Notes: generated from the sequence alone by a model not told the origin. A stretch of DNA of 54,568 nt from Methylococcaceae bacterium (GCA_030627205.1 DAOUSN010000012.1:1-54568), one strand, 5' to 3'; counted from the first letter of the stretch, positions 17,593-27,762 are shown. Made by a program: numbers and translations.

Positions 17593-17940
17593 AAAACTTT
17601 GTTTACTGACAGCTATGGCAATAATATATCCATAACAACTTAGTGTGGCGATAAAAGCTAACCAACGCTTAATTCCTACGCTTCGCATAACCATAACTCC
17701 TAGCCCAATATAAATAAATATAATGATTAATTTAGTGATAACCCAGCTATATTCCCCCGTTAACCACTGCCCTTGAATTACCAATGTAATTCCTGACAAT
17801 AATAGCAAGGTATCAATAATATGTGGGGTAATTTTAAAAAATTTATTTTTAAGTAACCGAGACTGAAAAGTTAACAGAATAACTCGAATAATAAAGCTAA
17901 AAAATGAAATTAGAACGAAGGTAATATGAATTATGAGCAT
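17578..17940 (-). CDS. SirB2-family membrane protein
   Basis: A hydrophobic protein of 120 residues with four predicted membrane helices (about 5-25, 42-62, 68-88, 94-114). The HITFVLISFFSFIIR start, HIIDTLLLLSGI and K..LAFI.TLSCYGYI segments are typical of SirB2/YchQ-like proteins. The family was named from regulation of invasion genes in Salmonella, but its general function in other bacteria is unknown. It is convergent with, and overlaps, cobD by 15 bp. It follows the ABC ATPase gene by 22 bp on the same strand, so it could be the last gene of that operon. Confidence 0.75.
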   Translation of the reverse strand: MLIIHITFVLISFFSFIIRVILLTFQSRLLKNKFFKITPHIIDTLLLLSGITLVIQGQWLTGEYSWVITKLIIIFIYIGLGVMVMRSVGIKRWLAFIATLSCYGYIIAIAVSKQSFLGFL

Positions 17941-17962
17941 ATAAAATTAGTAATGTTTAAAT

Positions 17963-18712
17963 TTATAATAAAGTTTTAATGTCTGGGTAATCAGTAATTA
18001 GTTGTTGTCTGAAGGCTTCAATAATAGACTCATCATCACGTTTATCTCTAGCAATAGGCACATTAATTTCACTCACGATTTTCATCGGCGGTGATGATAA
18101 AAACACCAGTTTATCAGCCAAAGTAATTGCCTCACGTAAATCATGGGTAACAAATAAAATGGTATGCGGACGCTGTTGCCATAGCGTTAATAATAATTGT
18201 CGGACTTGTCTTGCACTTGGTGCGTCTAAAGAAACAAAAGGTTCATCCATCAACAAAACATCGGGGTTAATTGCAAAAGCACGAATAATTGAAATACGCC
18301 TACTCATTCCTAATGAGAGATGTTCAGGATAAACCTGTTGCAGGTGTTTTAGTTGCATAGTTTCAAGTAAAGTCTCAATAATTTGTCGATCATCATTCTT
18401 ATTTAAAACTAATTCAATATTTTCACGTACTGTTCGCCACGGTAACAAGCGTGGGTTTTGAAACACATAACCAATTTTAGGGGAAACATGTTGCTGACCC
18501 ACTAAAATTTCACCATCAAAATCATTATCTAAAGCGGCGATACTATTTAACAAAGTCGTTTTACCACAGCCAGAAGGGCCGATTAAACAAACAAACTCAT
18601 GACTTTTCAGTAAAAGTTTAAGCTCTTTAATGGCAATATGAGCCTGTGCTGACCCTTTAGCTGGATAAGTTTTGTGCTTTATATCTATTAAAATATCGGT
18701 CATCGTCGCCAC
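17963..18712 (-). CDS. ABC transporter ATPase, NitT/TauT (SsuB/TauB-like) type
   Basis: This 249-residue ATPase has Walker A GPSGCGKTT (~43-51), Q-loop GYVFQNPRLLPWRTV, signature HLSLGMSRRISI (LSLGM in place of the usual LSGGQ/M) and Walker B VLLMDEPFVSLD (~150), then the switch histidine in FVTHDLREA. It overlaps the permease gene by 13 bp and forms a complete importer with the two upstream genes. Relatives import sulfonates, nitrate, thiamine precursors or aromatic acids. No clue in the window fixes the substrate. Confidence 0.85.
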   Translation of the reverse strand: MATMTDILIDIKHKTYPAKGSAQAHIAIKELKLLLKSHEFVCLIGPSGCGKTTLLNSIAALDNDFDGEILVGQQHVSPKIGYVFQNPRLLPWRTVRENIELVLNKNDDRQIIETLLETMQLKHLQQVYPEHLSLGMSRRISIIRAFAINPDVLLMDEPFVSLDAPSARQVRQLLLTLWQQRPHTILFVTHDLREAITLADKLVFLSSPPMKIVSEINVPIARDKRDDESIIEAFRQQLITDYPDIKTLL

Positions 18713-19455
18713 CTTTTTGCTTTACGATCTAGTGGTTTTAGTAATACTAATTCAATCAATTGGATAACCGTTACAAAGGCAATGGTATAAGCGAGAATAC
18801 TGGTAACATCAAATAACTGAAAAAAGATATGCAGTTGATAACCCATACCATTGCTACGACCTAATAATTCAACTACTAAAATAATTTTCCAAATTAAGGC
18901 TAAACCAGAACGTGTTGCCGCCATCACAAAGGGGTGTAGTTGAGGCCAAATAACGTGAATAAAGGTTTTGCGTTTATTGAAATTATAACAGTGAGCCATT
19001 TCCAGTAACTCTTGGTTCAAAGCACGAGTTCCTTCACGAATAGTCACTACAACATTGGGTAGTTTATTAATAACTACCGCTAAAATTGCAGCTGATTCTG
19101 TTAATCCAAACCAGACATAGCAAAGAATAATAGTCACTAACGCTGGAATATTTAAAAAAATGACCAACCAGTTATCAAAGAAAGCATTTAATTGTTGATT
19201 ACGTCCTAAAACAATTCCAATGGCACAACCTAATGGCATCGCAATACTAAAGCTAATAACCAGGCGTAATAAAGTAACACCTAAATGATAAAGTAATTCT
19301 CCCGTGGTTATTTCCTGCCATAAGACGTTGATAACGGTAATAGGTAACGGCAAGGTATTATTATTGAGATAAACGGCGAATCCTTGCCATAGTAATAACA
19401 ATATTATTAAAGATAAAGTAGCTAAAAAATGCGTTGATAGTTTTGGAAACACCAT
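18700..19455 (-). CDS. ABC transporter permease, NitT/TauT type
   Basis: The 251-residue membrane protein has about six helices and the binding-protein-dependent permease fold. The central ARG..LALIWKIILVVELLGRSNGMGYQL segment contains the conserved EAA-type coupling loop seen in SsuC/TauC relatives. It sits between the binding-protein gene (40 bp upstream) and the ATPase gene (13 bp overlap). It forms the inner-membrane channel of this importer. Confidence 0.85.
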   Translation of the reverse strand: MVFPKLSTHFLATLSLIILLLLWQGFAVYLNNNTLPLPITVINVLWQEITTGELLYHLGVTLLRLVISFSIAMPLGCAIGIVLGRNQQLNAFFDNWLVIFLNIPALVTIILCYVWFGLTESAAILAVVINKLPNVVVTIREGTRALNQELLEMAHCYNFNKRKTFIHVIWPQLHPFVMAATRSGLALIWKIILVVELLGRSNGMGYQLHIFFQLFDVTSILAYTIAFVTVIQLIELVLLKPLDRKAKRWRR

Positions 19456-19495
19456 AGTTACGGTTAGTGAATTCTGCTTAAATAAAGATAAAAAA

Positions 19496-20458
19496 TCATA
19501 AATCCCAAAATGTTCCTGGCTGTAAATGTTTGGATTTACCTGTTAATTTATTGTTACTTACTTTTCGTAATAATTGATAAATTCTTTCGGCGGCTTGCTT
19601 TTCAACCTCCCCCCATTGTTCAACACGTCCTGCACAATAACGTTCACGTAATTTAATTTGTGTCTCAAAATTATCGGTTCTCGTTAAAGGAATAATTTTT
19701 TTCCAAGTAACATTTGACTGACATATTTTATTTTTAGCAACCACCGTACTCGTTAAAAAATTGTTGACCGCTTGTTTATGTTTATTCGCCCAGCTTTGTT
19801 TAAAAACATAACCTAATCTGGGTACATCTTGATTGATAGCTAATATTTTTAACAGACTTTTGCCATCTAATAATTGTTTATAACCTTGGATTTCAAGCCG
19901 TGCGGCAAAATGCCAATAAGTTATAATAGCATCAACACTAGATGTTAATATTTGTTGATTTAATAACGGTGGGGCAGCATATACTTTGGTTAGCGAATGG
20001 TTAAGATTAATATTTTGTTGTTGTGCGGCGGCTTGTAATAACAACCAGTTTTTATCTAATTCCCCGCCTGCAATCCCTAACTTTTTACCTTGTAAATCAC
20101 TTAATTTAGTAATAGGGCTATCAACAGGAATAATTAATGCTCCAGAGGTATTAGAATAAGGATAAAAAGTAAAATCTTCACCACTAGCTCGTAAGCGTGA
20201 AACCCAAACCCAATCCGAAACAATCATATCAACAGCTCCTGATTTCAAGGCAATTTTCCCTGCTTGAGGGTTTGCAAGTTTTTGAATCTGTAGTTTAAAG
20301 TTGGCAGTGGTTAATAATCCTTCATTTTTTAAGACTTCCAGTTCCCAATTCACTGTTCCAAAGGCTAAAACACCTAGACGAATTAATGGTTTTTCCAAGG
20401 CAAAAGAAAATGAACCATATAAACAGGTAATAATAAAAATAAAAATTTTAAATTTCAT
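19496..20458 (-). CDS. ABC transporter substrate-binding protein, NitT/TauT type
   Basis: These 320 residues begin with a clear signal peptide (about 20 residues ending SFSFA), followed by the periplasmic binding fold: IRLGVLAFGTVNWELEVLKNEGL, then SGAVDMIVSDWVWVSRLR, YPYSNTSGALIIP and DLQGKKLGIAGGELDKNW. This follows the NMT1/SsuA-like family layout. It is the first gene of the three-gene importer. It is divergent from argD across 273 bp, in which I see no clear operator. The ligand cannot be read from the sequence. Confidence 0.82.
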   Translation of the reverse strand: MKFKIFIFIITCLYGSFSFALEKPLIRLGVLAFGTVNWELEVLKNEGLLTTANFKLQIQKLANPQAGKIALKSGAVDMIVSDWVWVSRLRASGEDFTFYPYSNTSGALIIPVDSPITKLSDLQGKKLGIAGGELDKNWLLLQAAAQQQNINLNHSLTKVYAAPPLLNQQILTSSVDAIITYWHFAARLEIQGYKQLLDGKSLLKILAINQDVPRLGYVFKQSWANKHKQAVNNFLTSTVVAKNKICQSNVTWKKIIPLTRTDNFETQIKLRERYCAGRVEQWGEVEKQAAERIYQLLRKVSNNKLTGKSKHLQPGTFWDL

Positions 20459-20731
20459 AGTTAATTCAGAATAAAATTCGCTTAGGCATATAAGATTATT
20501 GGCATTTACAAAACTTAGTCAAGTAAGATGAAGAATAAATTATGGTTATTCTAACAAAAATGGAGAAAATCTTATGCTATTTCTCAAATGATTTGAAGTT
20601 TTTATTCTAAGTTAAGGCTATATTTTAAAACTAAAGGCTTGCTAGAAATATAATAGAAAATTATAATTAAAGGTTTTTTGACAGATAAGCTAAATAGCTG
20701 TCTTTCCTAATTAACACAGGATGATAATCTT

Positions 20732-21907
20732 ATGAGCAGCCATATTATGCCAACGTATGGGCGTTTAGACGTTACTTTTAGCCATGGTAAAGGCGTGTGG
20801 CTTTGGGATAAAAACAATAAACGTTATCTAGATGCTTTATCAGGAATCGGAGTATGTAACTTAGGTCATACACATCCTGCGGTACATGATGCTATTTGTA
20901 TGCAAAGTGAAATGTTAATTCACAGCTCTAATTTATATGGTATCGCTACTCAAGAAACACTTGCCAAGCAATTATGTCAGAAAAGCGGCATGGATAATAT
21001 TTTTTTTGGTAATTCAGGCGCAGAGGCTAACGAAGCGGCAATTAAAATTGCCAGAGTTTATGGACATCAGCAAGGCATTGAAAAACCATTGATTATAGTC
21101 ATGGAAAAAAGTTTTCATGGACGAACAATGGCAACTCTAAGTGCAACAGGAAACCCTAAAATACAACAAGGTTTTACTCCCTTAGTTGAAGGCTTTATTC
21201 ATATTCCATTTAATAATATTAAGGCGATAGAAACCGTCCTTGTGGAAAATAAAAACTGTGTTGCGATACTCGTTGAGCCTATCCAAGGTGAAGGTGGGGT
21301 AAATATTCCTGCCAGTGATTATTTAAATAAAATTCGCAATCTTTGTACCCAGCATCAATTATTAATGATGGTTGATGAAATTCAAACAGGTATTGGGCGA
21401 ACAGGTCAATTTTTAGCTTATCAGCATAATAATATCCTTCCTGATGTTTGCACACTAGCTAAAGCATTGGGAAATGGTATTCCTATTGGTGCATGTTTAG
21501 CACGAGGAAAAGCCTCGACATTATTAACCGCAGGAATGCACGGATCTACTTTTGGTGGTAATCCTTTAGCCTGTAAAGTTGCCCTTGCTGTTTTAGAAAC
21601 CCTAGACACTGAAAATTTAATTACTAGCGCGCAAGAAAAAGGTCAAAAAATCACTCAGTTATTAACTGAAAAATTGCAAAATAACCCCAAAGTTAGCAAT
21701 ATTCGTCATCAAGGGTTAATGATAGGTTTAGATATTACAGTTCCTTGCATGGACTTAGTTCCGCTCGCTTTGCAACAAGGTTTACTTATAAATGTAACCA
21801 ATGAAAAAACTATTCGATTATTACCACCTTTAGTTATTGATGATGCACAAATAGAACTTTTGGTGACAATATTATCATCTCTCATTCAAAAACAAACTCA
21901 ACAATAA
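20732..21907 (+). CDS. argD: Acetylornithine aminotransferase
   Basis: This 391-residue class III PLP aminotransferase has [20 protein letters not shown], the [18 protein letters not shown] phosphate-binding region, [37 protein letters not shown] and [13 protein letters not shown], whose lysine (about residue 243) binds PLP. It converts N-acetylglutamate semialdehyde to N-acetylornithine in arginine synthesis. The argF gene starts inside its stop codon (TAATG), so the two are translationally coupled. Upstream there is a TTGACA (20679) and a GACAG/CTGTC inverted repeat, but no convincing ArgR box. Confidence 0.92.
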   Translation: MSSHIMPTYGRLDVTFSHGKGVWLWDKNNKRYLDALSGIGVCNLGHTHPAVHDAICMQSEMLIHSSNLYGIATQETLAKQLCQKSGMDNIFFGNSGAEANEAAIKIARVYGHQQGIEKPLIIVMEKSFHGRTMATLSATGNPKIQQGFTPLVEGFIHIPFNNIKAIETVLVENKNCVAILVEPIQGEGGVNIPASDYLNKIRNLCTQHQLLMMVDEIQTGIGRTGQFLAYQHNNILPDVCTLAKALGNGIPIGACLARGKASTLLTAGMHGSTFGGNPLACKVALAVLETLDTENLITSAQEKGQKITQLLTEKLQNNPKVSNIRHQGLMIGLDITVPCMDLVPLALQQGLLINVTNEKTIRLLPPLVIDDAQIELLVTILSSLIQKQTQQ

Positions 21908-22809
21908 TGACTCAATCAAGACATTTTATTAGTCTACAGGATCTTAGTAGCGATGAATTCAGGGCATTAATTGCCAGAGCAATTAGCCTAAAAAATAATT
22001 GCTCCCCTGAGTTTCAACCTTTAAAAGGCAAGACCTTAGCGATGATTTTTGAGAAATCATCAACACGAACACGAGTTTCATTTGAAGCAGGTATGGCACA
22101 AATGGGGGGTAACGCTTTATTTTTATCCTCTAGGGATACTCAGTTAGGGCGAGGAGAGCCTTTAGCTGATAGTGCTAAAGTCATTTCAAGTATGGTCGAT
22201 TGTATTATGATTCGTACCTTCGATCACGCAATGATAACCTCATTTGCCCAGTATTCTTCCGTCCCTGTTATCAACGCACTCACTGATTTATTACATCCTT
22301 GCCAGTTATTAGCTGATATGCAAACTTATTTTGAGTTACGCGGTGATATTGCTACAAAAACAGTTTGCTGGGTTGGGGATGGTAATAATATGTGTCATTC
22401 CTATATAAATGCGGCCATGCTACTTGGTTTTAAACTAAATATAGCCACGCCAAAAGATTATCAACCGCTTGATTTAATTTTAAAATCTGCTGATGAGCGC
22501 GTACAATTATTTAATTCTGTCACCGAGGCGGCAAATAATGCTGATTTAATCGTTACTGATGTTTGGACAAGTATGGGGCAAGAACAAGAGCAACAAAAAC
22601 GCGAACAAGCATTTAAAAACTATCAAGTTAATAGTGAAATAATGGCGAAAGCTAATAAGGATGCCTTGTTCATGCACTGTTTACCTGCACATAGAGGCGA
22701 AGAAGTAACCGCAGAAGTCATGGATGGTAACCAAAGTGTGGTTTTTATTGAAGCCGAAAACCGACTTCATGCACAAAAAGCCCTGCTAGAATTTTTAATA
22801 TGCGGTTAA
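21907..22809 (+). CDS. argF: Ornithine carbamoyltransferase
   Basis: The 300-residue enzyme shows the carbamoyl-phosphate site [10 protein letters not shown] (~45-54), HPCQ (~129-132), a [11 protein letters not shown] stretch for ornithine, DVWTSMGQE (~220) and [12 protein letters not shown] (~255-266) with the catalytic cysteine. It joins carbamoyl phosphate and ornithine to make citrulline. The start overlaps the argD stop. No argG or argH lies nearby. An SH3 envelope-protein gene follows after 41 bp. Confidence 0.95.
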   Translation: MTQSRHFISLQDLSSDEFRALIARAISLKNNCSPEFQPLKGKTLAMIFEKSSTRTRVSFEAGMAQMGGNALFLSSRDTQLGRGEPLADSAKVISSMVDCIMIRTFDHAMITSFAQYSSVPVINALTDLLHPCQLLADMQTYFELRGDIATKTVCWVGDGNNMCHSYINAAMLLGFKLNIATPKDYQPLDLILKSADERVQLFNSVTEAANNADLIVTDVWTSMGQEQEQQKREQAFKNYQVNSEIMAKANKDALFMHCLPAHRGEEVTAEVMDGNQSVVFIEAENRLHAQKALLEFLICG

Positions 22810-22850
22810 ATTCGCTAAAATTACTGCTTCAATTTACAACAGAGACGCTC

Positions 22851-23513
22851 GTGAAAAAAATAACACTAATATTCTTGTTACTTACGATCAGTAGCTGGGT
22901 TAATGCTAAAACCATCTATGTTACTGATAATATAGAGGTTAGCCTTAGATCAACTGCCAGTAATAAAGGTAAAATTATTGCAACACTCCCTAGCGGCACG
23001 GTATTAACTTATATCTCTAAACGTAAAGGCTCAGATTATATTAAAGTGCGAATGAAAGATGGTCGTCATGCCTTTATTCTAGGTAATCGTACAATTAACA
23101 ACCCAACTAACAAAATAATATTAGTAAAAACGACGGCTGAACGCGATAAATTCAAACAAGAAAATGAAGAGCTTGATAATGAACTTTTAATGCTCAAGGG
23201 TGATTCGACAGCAGCGGAAACTAATCAGAATCTTTTAAAAGCAGAGCGCGAAAAATTAACGCAAGAGCTAGAAGATATTCGCTATACATCAACTCATTCT
23301 ATTAAAATTAAAGAACAACGAGATAGCTTGCAAGAACAAGTTGTTCAATTTCAAAAAGAATTAGAACAATTTAAACTAGAAAATCAAACTTTAAAAGCTA
23401 ATATTAAATTAGATTGGTTTTTATATGGGGGAACTGCTGTTTTTTTTAGCATTATACTCGGTTTTCTTTTACCAAAACTTAATTGGCGTAAACGCTCTCA
23501 TACTTGGGATTAA
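22851..23513 (+). CDS. SH3-domain, coiled-coil membrane protein (YgiM/TIGR04211-like)
   Basis: I start this at GTG (22851), because VKKITLIFLLLTISSWVNA is a clean signal peptide. A longer frame from ATG 22800 would put charged residues before it and overlap argF. The mature protein (220 residues before cleavage) has a bacterial SH3 domain (~22-85, TDNIEVSLRSTASNKGK...PSGTVL), then a long charged coiled coil (~105-175), a C-terminal membrane helix (~184-203) and a basic tail. This is the layout of YgiM-like proteins. They are assumed to be anchored in the inner membrane with the SH3 domain in the periplasm, and their role is unknown. Confidence 0.75.
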   Translation: MKKITLIFLLLTISSWVNAKTIYVTDNIEVSLRSTASNKGKIIATLPSGTVLTYISKRKGSDYIKVRMKDGRHAFILGNRTINNPTNKIILVKTTAERDKFKQENEELDNELLMLKGDSTAAETNQNLLKAEREKLTQELEDIRYTSTHSIKIKEQRDSLQEQVVQFQKELEQFKLENQTLKANIKLDWFLYGGTAVFFSIILGFLLPKLNWRKRSHTWD

Positions 23514-23592
23514 TGCTTTAGTTCTTTAATAAACAACAATTTATTGCTTAGTAGAATACTTTAAAAATTTAACCCACAAGGAAATACGATCA

Positions 23593-25290
23593 ATGGCTAA
23601 CTCAACGGACAAAGAAACTCGACAATTTTCATCACTAGTTGTTGATGGTATGGAACGCGCACCGAGTCGTGCGATGTTATACGCGGTTGGTTTTGAACCC
23701 GACGATTTTAAAAAACCCCAAATAGGGATTGCATCTACTTGGAGTATGGTTACTCCCTGTAATATGCACATTAATAAATTAGCAGATGATGCGGCTAAAG
23801 GGGTTAATGAGGCGATGGGGAAAGCGGTTATTTTCAATACCATTACCATTTCTGATGGAATTTCAATGGGAACAGAAGGGATGAAATACTCCCTAGTTTC
23901 ACGCGAAGTGATTGCCGATTCCATAGAAACCGTAGTCGGTTGTCAAGGCTTTGACGGCGTGGTTGCTATTGGTGGCTGTGATAAAAATATGCCGGGGTGT
24001 TTAATGGCTTTATCACGCTTAAATCGTCCCAGTGTTTTTGTTTATGGCGGGACTATTTTACCAGGGTGTCATAATAATAAAAAATTAGATGTAGTTTCCG
24101 TATTTGAAGCCGTCGGGGCAAGAGCGAATAATAAAATTGATGATGCTGAACTAAAAGCCATAGAAACCAAAGCCATACCCGGTGCTGGATCTTGCGGCGG
24201 GATGTATACTGCAAATACGATGGCATCAGCGATTGAAGCTTTAGGGATGAGTTTACCCAATAGTTCAGCCCAAGCAGCGATTTCGGAAGATAAACGCTTA
24301 GATTGTGAACGAGCAGGAGCAGCCGTTTTAGAATTATTGAAACAGGACATTAAGCCTCGTGACATTATGACTAAAGCGGCTTTTGAAAATGCGATTACAA
24401 TGGTCATCGCTTTAGGGGGATCAACGAATGCGGTATTACATTTATTAGCAATGGCAGATGCTACTGAGGTTGATTTAAGCTTAGATGATTTTACCCGAAT
24501 TGGGGCAAATGTCCCGATGGTTGCTGATTTAAAACCGAGTGGCCATTATCAAATGGCAGAATTAATTGAAATTGGGGGGATTCAGCCCTTAATGAAAGCA
24601 TTATTAGATCAAGGGTTATTGCACGGGGATTGTTTAACGGTGACCGGCAAAACCTTAGCTGAAAATCTCGCCGATGTTAAACCTTATCCTGTTGGACAAA
24701 CGATTATTCGTGCTTTAGATAACCCGATTAAAAAAGAGAGTCACTTAATCATTTTATATGGAAATTTAGCAACGGAAGGCAGTGTTGCTAAAATTACTGG
24801 AAAAGAAGGGTTAGTTTTTACTGGCATCGCTAAAGTTTATGAGACCGAAGAAGAGGCTTTAAAAAGTATTTTAGACGGTGAAATTGTTAAAGGTGATGTC
24901 ATTGTTATTCGTTACGAAGGGCCGAAAGGCGGGCCGGGAATGCGAGAAATGTTATCACCGACTGCGGCCGTAATGGGACAAGGCTTAGGTAATGAGGTGG
25001 CTTTAATTACCGATGGTCGTTTTTCGGGGGGAACTCATGGCTTTGTTGTCGGTCATATTACCCCAGAAGCGTATGTTGGGGGAACATTAGCAATAATTGA
25101 AAATGGCGATAAAATTACCATTGATGCAGAGACTAAACAATTAACTTTACATTTGGATGATGCTGAAATTTCTCAGCGTAAAGCAAAGTGGCAACAACCA
25201 GCTCCCCGTTACACACGCGGCGTTTTAGCTAAATACGCTAAATTAGTAAGTTCCGCCTCTAAAGGGGCAGTGACTGATAATTTAGATTAG
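23593..25290 (+). CDS. ilvD: Dihydroxy-acid dehydratase
   Basis: The 565-residue protein has [10 protein letters not shown] near its start, [52 protein letters not shown] and [20 protein letters not shown]-type motifs. Cysteines in the first three regions bind the Fe-S cluster. It dehydrates 2,3-dihydroxy acids to 2-keto acids in valine, leucine and isoleucine synthesis. It is a single gene here, with no ilvA, ilvC or ilvB neighbours. A good RBS (AAGGA) precedes the ATG. Confidence 0.95.
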   Translation: MANSTDKETRQFSSLVVDGMERAPSRAMLYAVGFEPDDFKKPQIGIASTWSMVTPCNMHINKLADDAAKGVNEAMGKAVIFNTITISDGISMGTEGMKYSLVSREVIADSIETVVGCQGFDGVVAIGGCDKNMPGCLMALSRLNRPSVFVYGGTILPGCHNNKKLDVVSVFEAVGARANNKIDDAELKAIETKAIPGAGSCGGMYTANTMASAIEALGMSLPNSSAQAAISEDKRLDCERAGAAVLELLKQDIKPRDIMTKAAFENAITMVIALGGSTNAVLHLLAMADATEVDLSLDDFTRIGANVPMVADLKPSGHYQMAELIEIGGIQPLMKALLDQGLLHGDCLTVTGKTLAENLADVKPYPVGQTIIRALDNPIKKESHLIILYGNLATEGSVAKITGKEGLVFTGIAKVYETEEEALKSILDGEIVKGDVIVIRYEGPKGGPGMREMLSPTAAVMGQGLGNEVALITDGRFSGGTHGFVVGHITPEAYVGGTLAIIENGDKITIDAETKQLTLHLDDAEISQRKAKWQQPAPRYTRGVLAKYAKLVSSASKGAVTDNLD

Positions 25291-25351
25291 CTTTTCTCTA
25301 AGTAAAGTGGGCATTGCTAATTCTTTCCTCATTATAAATTAAGGTAAAAAC

Positions 25352-25795
25352 ATGAGTCATTTAAAAGCACTTTATGGAACAGATTTTTGCTCATGGGTTT
25401 CAAAAAATGTCACCTTTCTTAAAGAGAAAAAATTCACTGAACTTGATATTGAGCATTTAATTGAGGAAATTGAAAGCATGGGGGCAAGTGAAAAAAGAGC
25501 CTTAGAAAGCCGTTTTATTGAATTGATGCAACATCTTCTAAAATGGCAGATTCAACCTGAACGACGCGGGAGTAGTTGGGAAATTTCGATTAGTAAACAA
25601 CGTATCGGTATTGAAAAAGTATTACAAGATAATCCCAGTTTAAAATACAATTTAGAAGCACGAATTTTAAGATGCTACAGTTATTCTCGCCGTTATGCGG
25701 CGGTTGAAACCCAATTACCTTTAAAAATATTTCCAGAGTCTTGCCCTTATTCATTGGAACAACTCGCTGATTTTAGTTTTATGGGAAATGTTTAA
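25352..25795 (+). CDS. DUF29-family protein
   Basis: These 147 residues match DUF29: a LYGTDFCSWVSKNVTFLK start, then DIEHLIEEIESMGASEKRALESR, then a helix LMQHLLKWQIQPERRGSSWEISI and the RYAAVETQL.L..FPE.CPYSLEQ end. The family is frequent in cyanobacteria and some proteobacteria, often in accessory regions, and has no known activity. A ribosome site (AAGGTAAA) lies before the ATG. It sits with the nuclease-like gene at 25855 between two housekeeping genes, which suggests an accessory insertion. Confidence 0.8.
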   Translation: MSHLKALYGTDFCSWVSKNVTFLKEKKFTELDIEHLIEEIESMGASEKRALESRFIELMQHLLKWQIQPERRGSSWEISISKQRIGIEKVLQDNPSLKYNLEARILRCYSYSRRYAAVETQLPLKIFPESCPYSLEQLADFSFMGNV

Positions 25796-25854
25796 AAAAT
25801 AGAGCGATTAGTCTTCCCGTATTACGCAAAGGTAAATCATTCATCATAATATCT

Positions 25855-26607
25855 ATGAAAACCGAAATTAAAACTGAATTAAGTTTATTAAACGAAATTG
25901 ATGATTTAAAAAGAAAACTATCCGTTTTAGAAAAGAAAGATAACAATTTAATTCCTACCTATCAATACAGTAAAATTCGAGAAGTTGATTTAAAAACTCT
26001 GTTTGATATTGAAAAAAAATTAACTCAAAATAAGTTTAATCATTGGTTTAATCATAATAGAGATTTAAGCTTAGAAACGGTTGATTTTTTACAAAATCTA
26101 ATTGAACAAAATAGAGGGTTAATTGATGATTATAATGAAGAAGATTTAAAAATATATCTTATTAGCCCTTTACTTAATCGAATTAACTTTATTTTAAAAA
26201 ACCAAGAAGTTCGTGGATTTTATGAATTACCTATGCGCTATAGTACCGAAAAATTTATCTTAAATGGCACAGTTGATTTTGTTATTTCAAAAGGGTTATT
26301 TCAAAGTAAAAAGCCTTATTTTTTTATCCAAGAATTTAAACGTAGTGAAGAATATGGTAATCCAAGACCGCAACTGTTAGCAGAACTCATCAGCGCGATT
26401 GAATTAAATCATTGGAATCATATCAAAGGGGCTTATGTTATTGGTGGTAATTGGCATTTTGTTATTTTAGAAAAATTAAAGACGGCAAAATATCACTATT
26501 TTATTTCAGAAAACTTTGATGCGACTAAAATTAATGACTTAAAATTAATTTATCAAAATTTAGTCTTTATTAAACATGAAATTATTAATGCATTGACTAA
26601 TAAATAA
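25855..26607 (+). CDS. Coiled-coil protein with a PD-(D/E)xK-like nuclease domain, unknown function
   Basis: The first ~30 residues form a short coiled coil (LLNEIDDLKRKLSVLEKK). Later, DYNEEDLKIYLISPLLNRI (~92-110), NGTVDFVISKG (~138-148) and FFIQEFKRSEEY (~157-168) resemble the E...D...ExK arrangement of restriction-like or type I R-subunit-like nuclease folds. A family-specific GAYVIGGNWHFVILEK strand follows (~194-209). No HTH or helicase is attached. I do not recognise a named family. It could be a small nuclease or a catalytically dead relative. It follows the DUF29 gene by 59 bp. Confidence 0.55.
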   Translation: MKTEIKTELSLLNEIDDLKRKLSVLEKKDNNLIPTYQYSKIREVDLKTLFDIEKKLTQNKFNHWFNHNRDLSLETVDFLQNLIEQNRGLIDDYNEEDLKIYLISPLLNRINFILKNQEVRGFYELPMRYSTEKFILNGTVDFVISKGLFQSKKPYFFIQEFKRSEEYGNPRPQLLAELISAIELNHWNHIKGAYVIGGNWHFVILEKLKTAKYHYFISENFDATKINDLKLIYQNLVFIKHEIINALTNK

Positions 26608-26691
26608 ATAAAACATGAAGAAGAACCTACATAAATTATATTGTTAGAATTATATCCGTGAGAAAATCACGAAAACAAGAGGGTGAATTCT

Positions 26692-26778
26692 ATGCAAAAG
26701 TCAACATTAGATAAAAAACTTGATGATAAAGAAGATATATTAGTATTAACTAAACAACTATTTAGGAGTTATTCATGA
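26692..26778 (+). CDS. Small ORF coupled to ccmG (28 residues)
   Basis: An ATG at 26692 is preceded by a strong GAGGGTG ribosome site. It opens a 28-codon frame, MQKSTLDKKLDDKE... ending FRSYS, whose TGA overlaps the ccmG start (ATGA). The product is charged with no membrane helix. The good ribosome site and the overlap argue for translation, perhaps as a leader peptide that couples ccmG synthesis. It could also be the stump of a lost gene. Confidence 0.4.
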   Translation: MQKSTLDKKLDDKEDILVLTKQLFRSYS

Positions 26779-27293
26779 AAAGAGGGTTATTATTTATCCC
26801 CTTAGGTTTATTTATCATTTTAGGTTTTTTTTTATGGAAAGGTCTAAGTATTGACCCCACGAAATTACCCTCTGCTCTTCTGGGTAAACCGTTCCCAAGT
26901 TTCAAGGTTGAAACCTTAAGAAACGCCAATAAAATAGCAACTAATAAAGACTTTATGGGTCAACCCGTTTTAATTAACGTATGGGCTACGTGGTGTCCTT
27001 CTTGTCGCCAAGAACATGTCCAATTACTTAAAATCGCCCAAGAAAATAAAATTCCCATTATTGGACTCAATTATAAAGATAATCGTGAAGCCGCGCTTAA
27101 CTGGTTACAACAGCTCGGTGACCCCTATCAATTCAATATTTATGACGAGGATGGCATGTTAGGTTTAGATTTAGGCGTGTATGGCGCACCTGAAACCTAT
27201 TTATTAGATAAAAATGGGGTTATTAAATACCGTCATGTCGGCGTTATAACCGATGAAGTTTGGCAAAAATTAAAAGGAATGCTCAATGAATAA
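26775..27293 (+). CDS. ccmG: Thiol:disulfide oxidoreductase CcmG/DsbE
   Basis: This 172-residue protein has an N-terminal membrane anchor (~5-24) and a thioredoxin fold with the active site NVWATWCPSCRQEH (Cys at about 75 and 78), then GLNYKDNREAALNWL and GVYGAPETYLLDKNGVIKYRHVG, the cis-proline and specificity loop of CcmG. It delivers reductant in the periplasm to apocytochrome c for haem attachment. It overlaps ccmH by 8 bp. The usual upstream ccmF is absent, and only the G-H-I end of the pathway is here. Confidence 0.9.
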   Translation: MKRGLLFIPLGLFIILGFFLWKGLSIDPTKLPSALLGKPFPSFKVETLRNANKIATNKDFMGQPVLINVWATWCPSCRQEHVQLLKIAQENKIPIIGLNYKDNREAALNWLQQLGDPYQFNIYDEDGMLGLDLGVYGAPETYLLDKNGVIKYRHVGVITDEVWQKLKGMLNE

Positions 27294-27762
27294 ATGTTTA
27301 ATGATCCTTCTAAGTTTATATTCATTTAATTCATTGGCTGCCATTGATGTCTATAAATTTGATAGTAAGGATAAAGAGCATCGCTTTCAAACCCTCGTTG
27401 CCGAATTACGCTGCCCAAAATGCCAAAATCAAACTTTAGCGGATTCAAACTCAGAAATCGCCACCGATTTACGCATGAAAGTCTATCAAATGCTCAAAAA
27501 AGATAAATCTGATGACGTTATTATTGATTACATGCTAGAACGTTACGGTGAATTTGTTTTATATAAACCCCGGGTGACAGGTCAAACCTTACTACTTTGG
27601 TATGGGCCTATTTTATTATTATTAATGGGGCTTATTATCGTAGGTTTAATTTTACGTCACCGACTTAAAAAAACACCAACAGATGATAATCAAGTGATTT
27701 TAGACCAACATCAGCAACAAACGCTGGCAACTTTATTAAAACCTAACAATGAGAAAAAATAA
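27286..27762 (+). CDS. ccmH: Cytochrome c maturation protein CcmH (CcmH N-terminal part type)
   Basis: This 158-residue protein has a signal peptide (~1-18), the CcmH redox motif LRCPKCQNQTLADSNS (~42-57) and the RMKVYQMLKKDKSDDVIIDYMLERYGEFVLYKP region, then a membrane helix (~104-126) and a short cytoplasmic tail. It keeps apocytochrome c haem-binding cysteines reduced and works with CcmG and CcmI. Short CcmH plus a separate CcmI is the Pseudomonas-type arrangement. Start and stop overlap both neighbours. Confidence 0.92.
   Translation: MNKCLMILLSLYSFNSLAAIDVYKFDSKDKEHRFQTLVAELRCPKCQNQTLADSNSEIATDLRMKVYQMLKKDKSDDVIIDYMLERYGEFVLYKPRVTGQTLLLWYGPILLLLMGLIIVGLILRHRLKKTPTDDNQVILDQHQQQTLATLLKPNNEKK

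Noticed and set aside
20679-20702. TTGACA and a GACAG/CTGTC repeat before argD as promoter or ArgR box
   Set aside because: No -10 at proper spacing after the TTGACA, and no match to the TGAAT..ATTCA core of ArgR boxes.
24069-24407. 112-residue minus-strand frame opposite ilvD
   Set aside because: Shadow of ilvD, without its own start signals.
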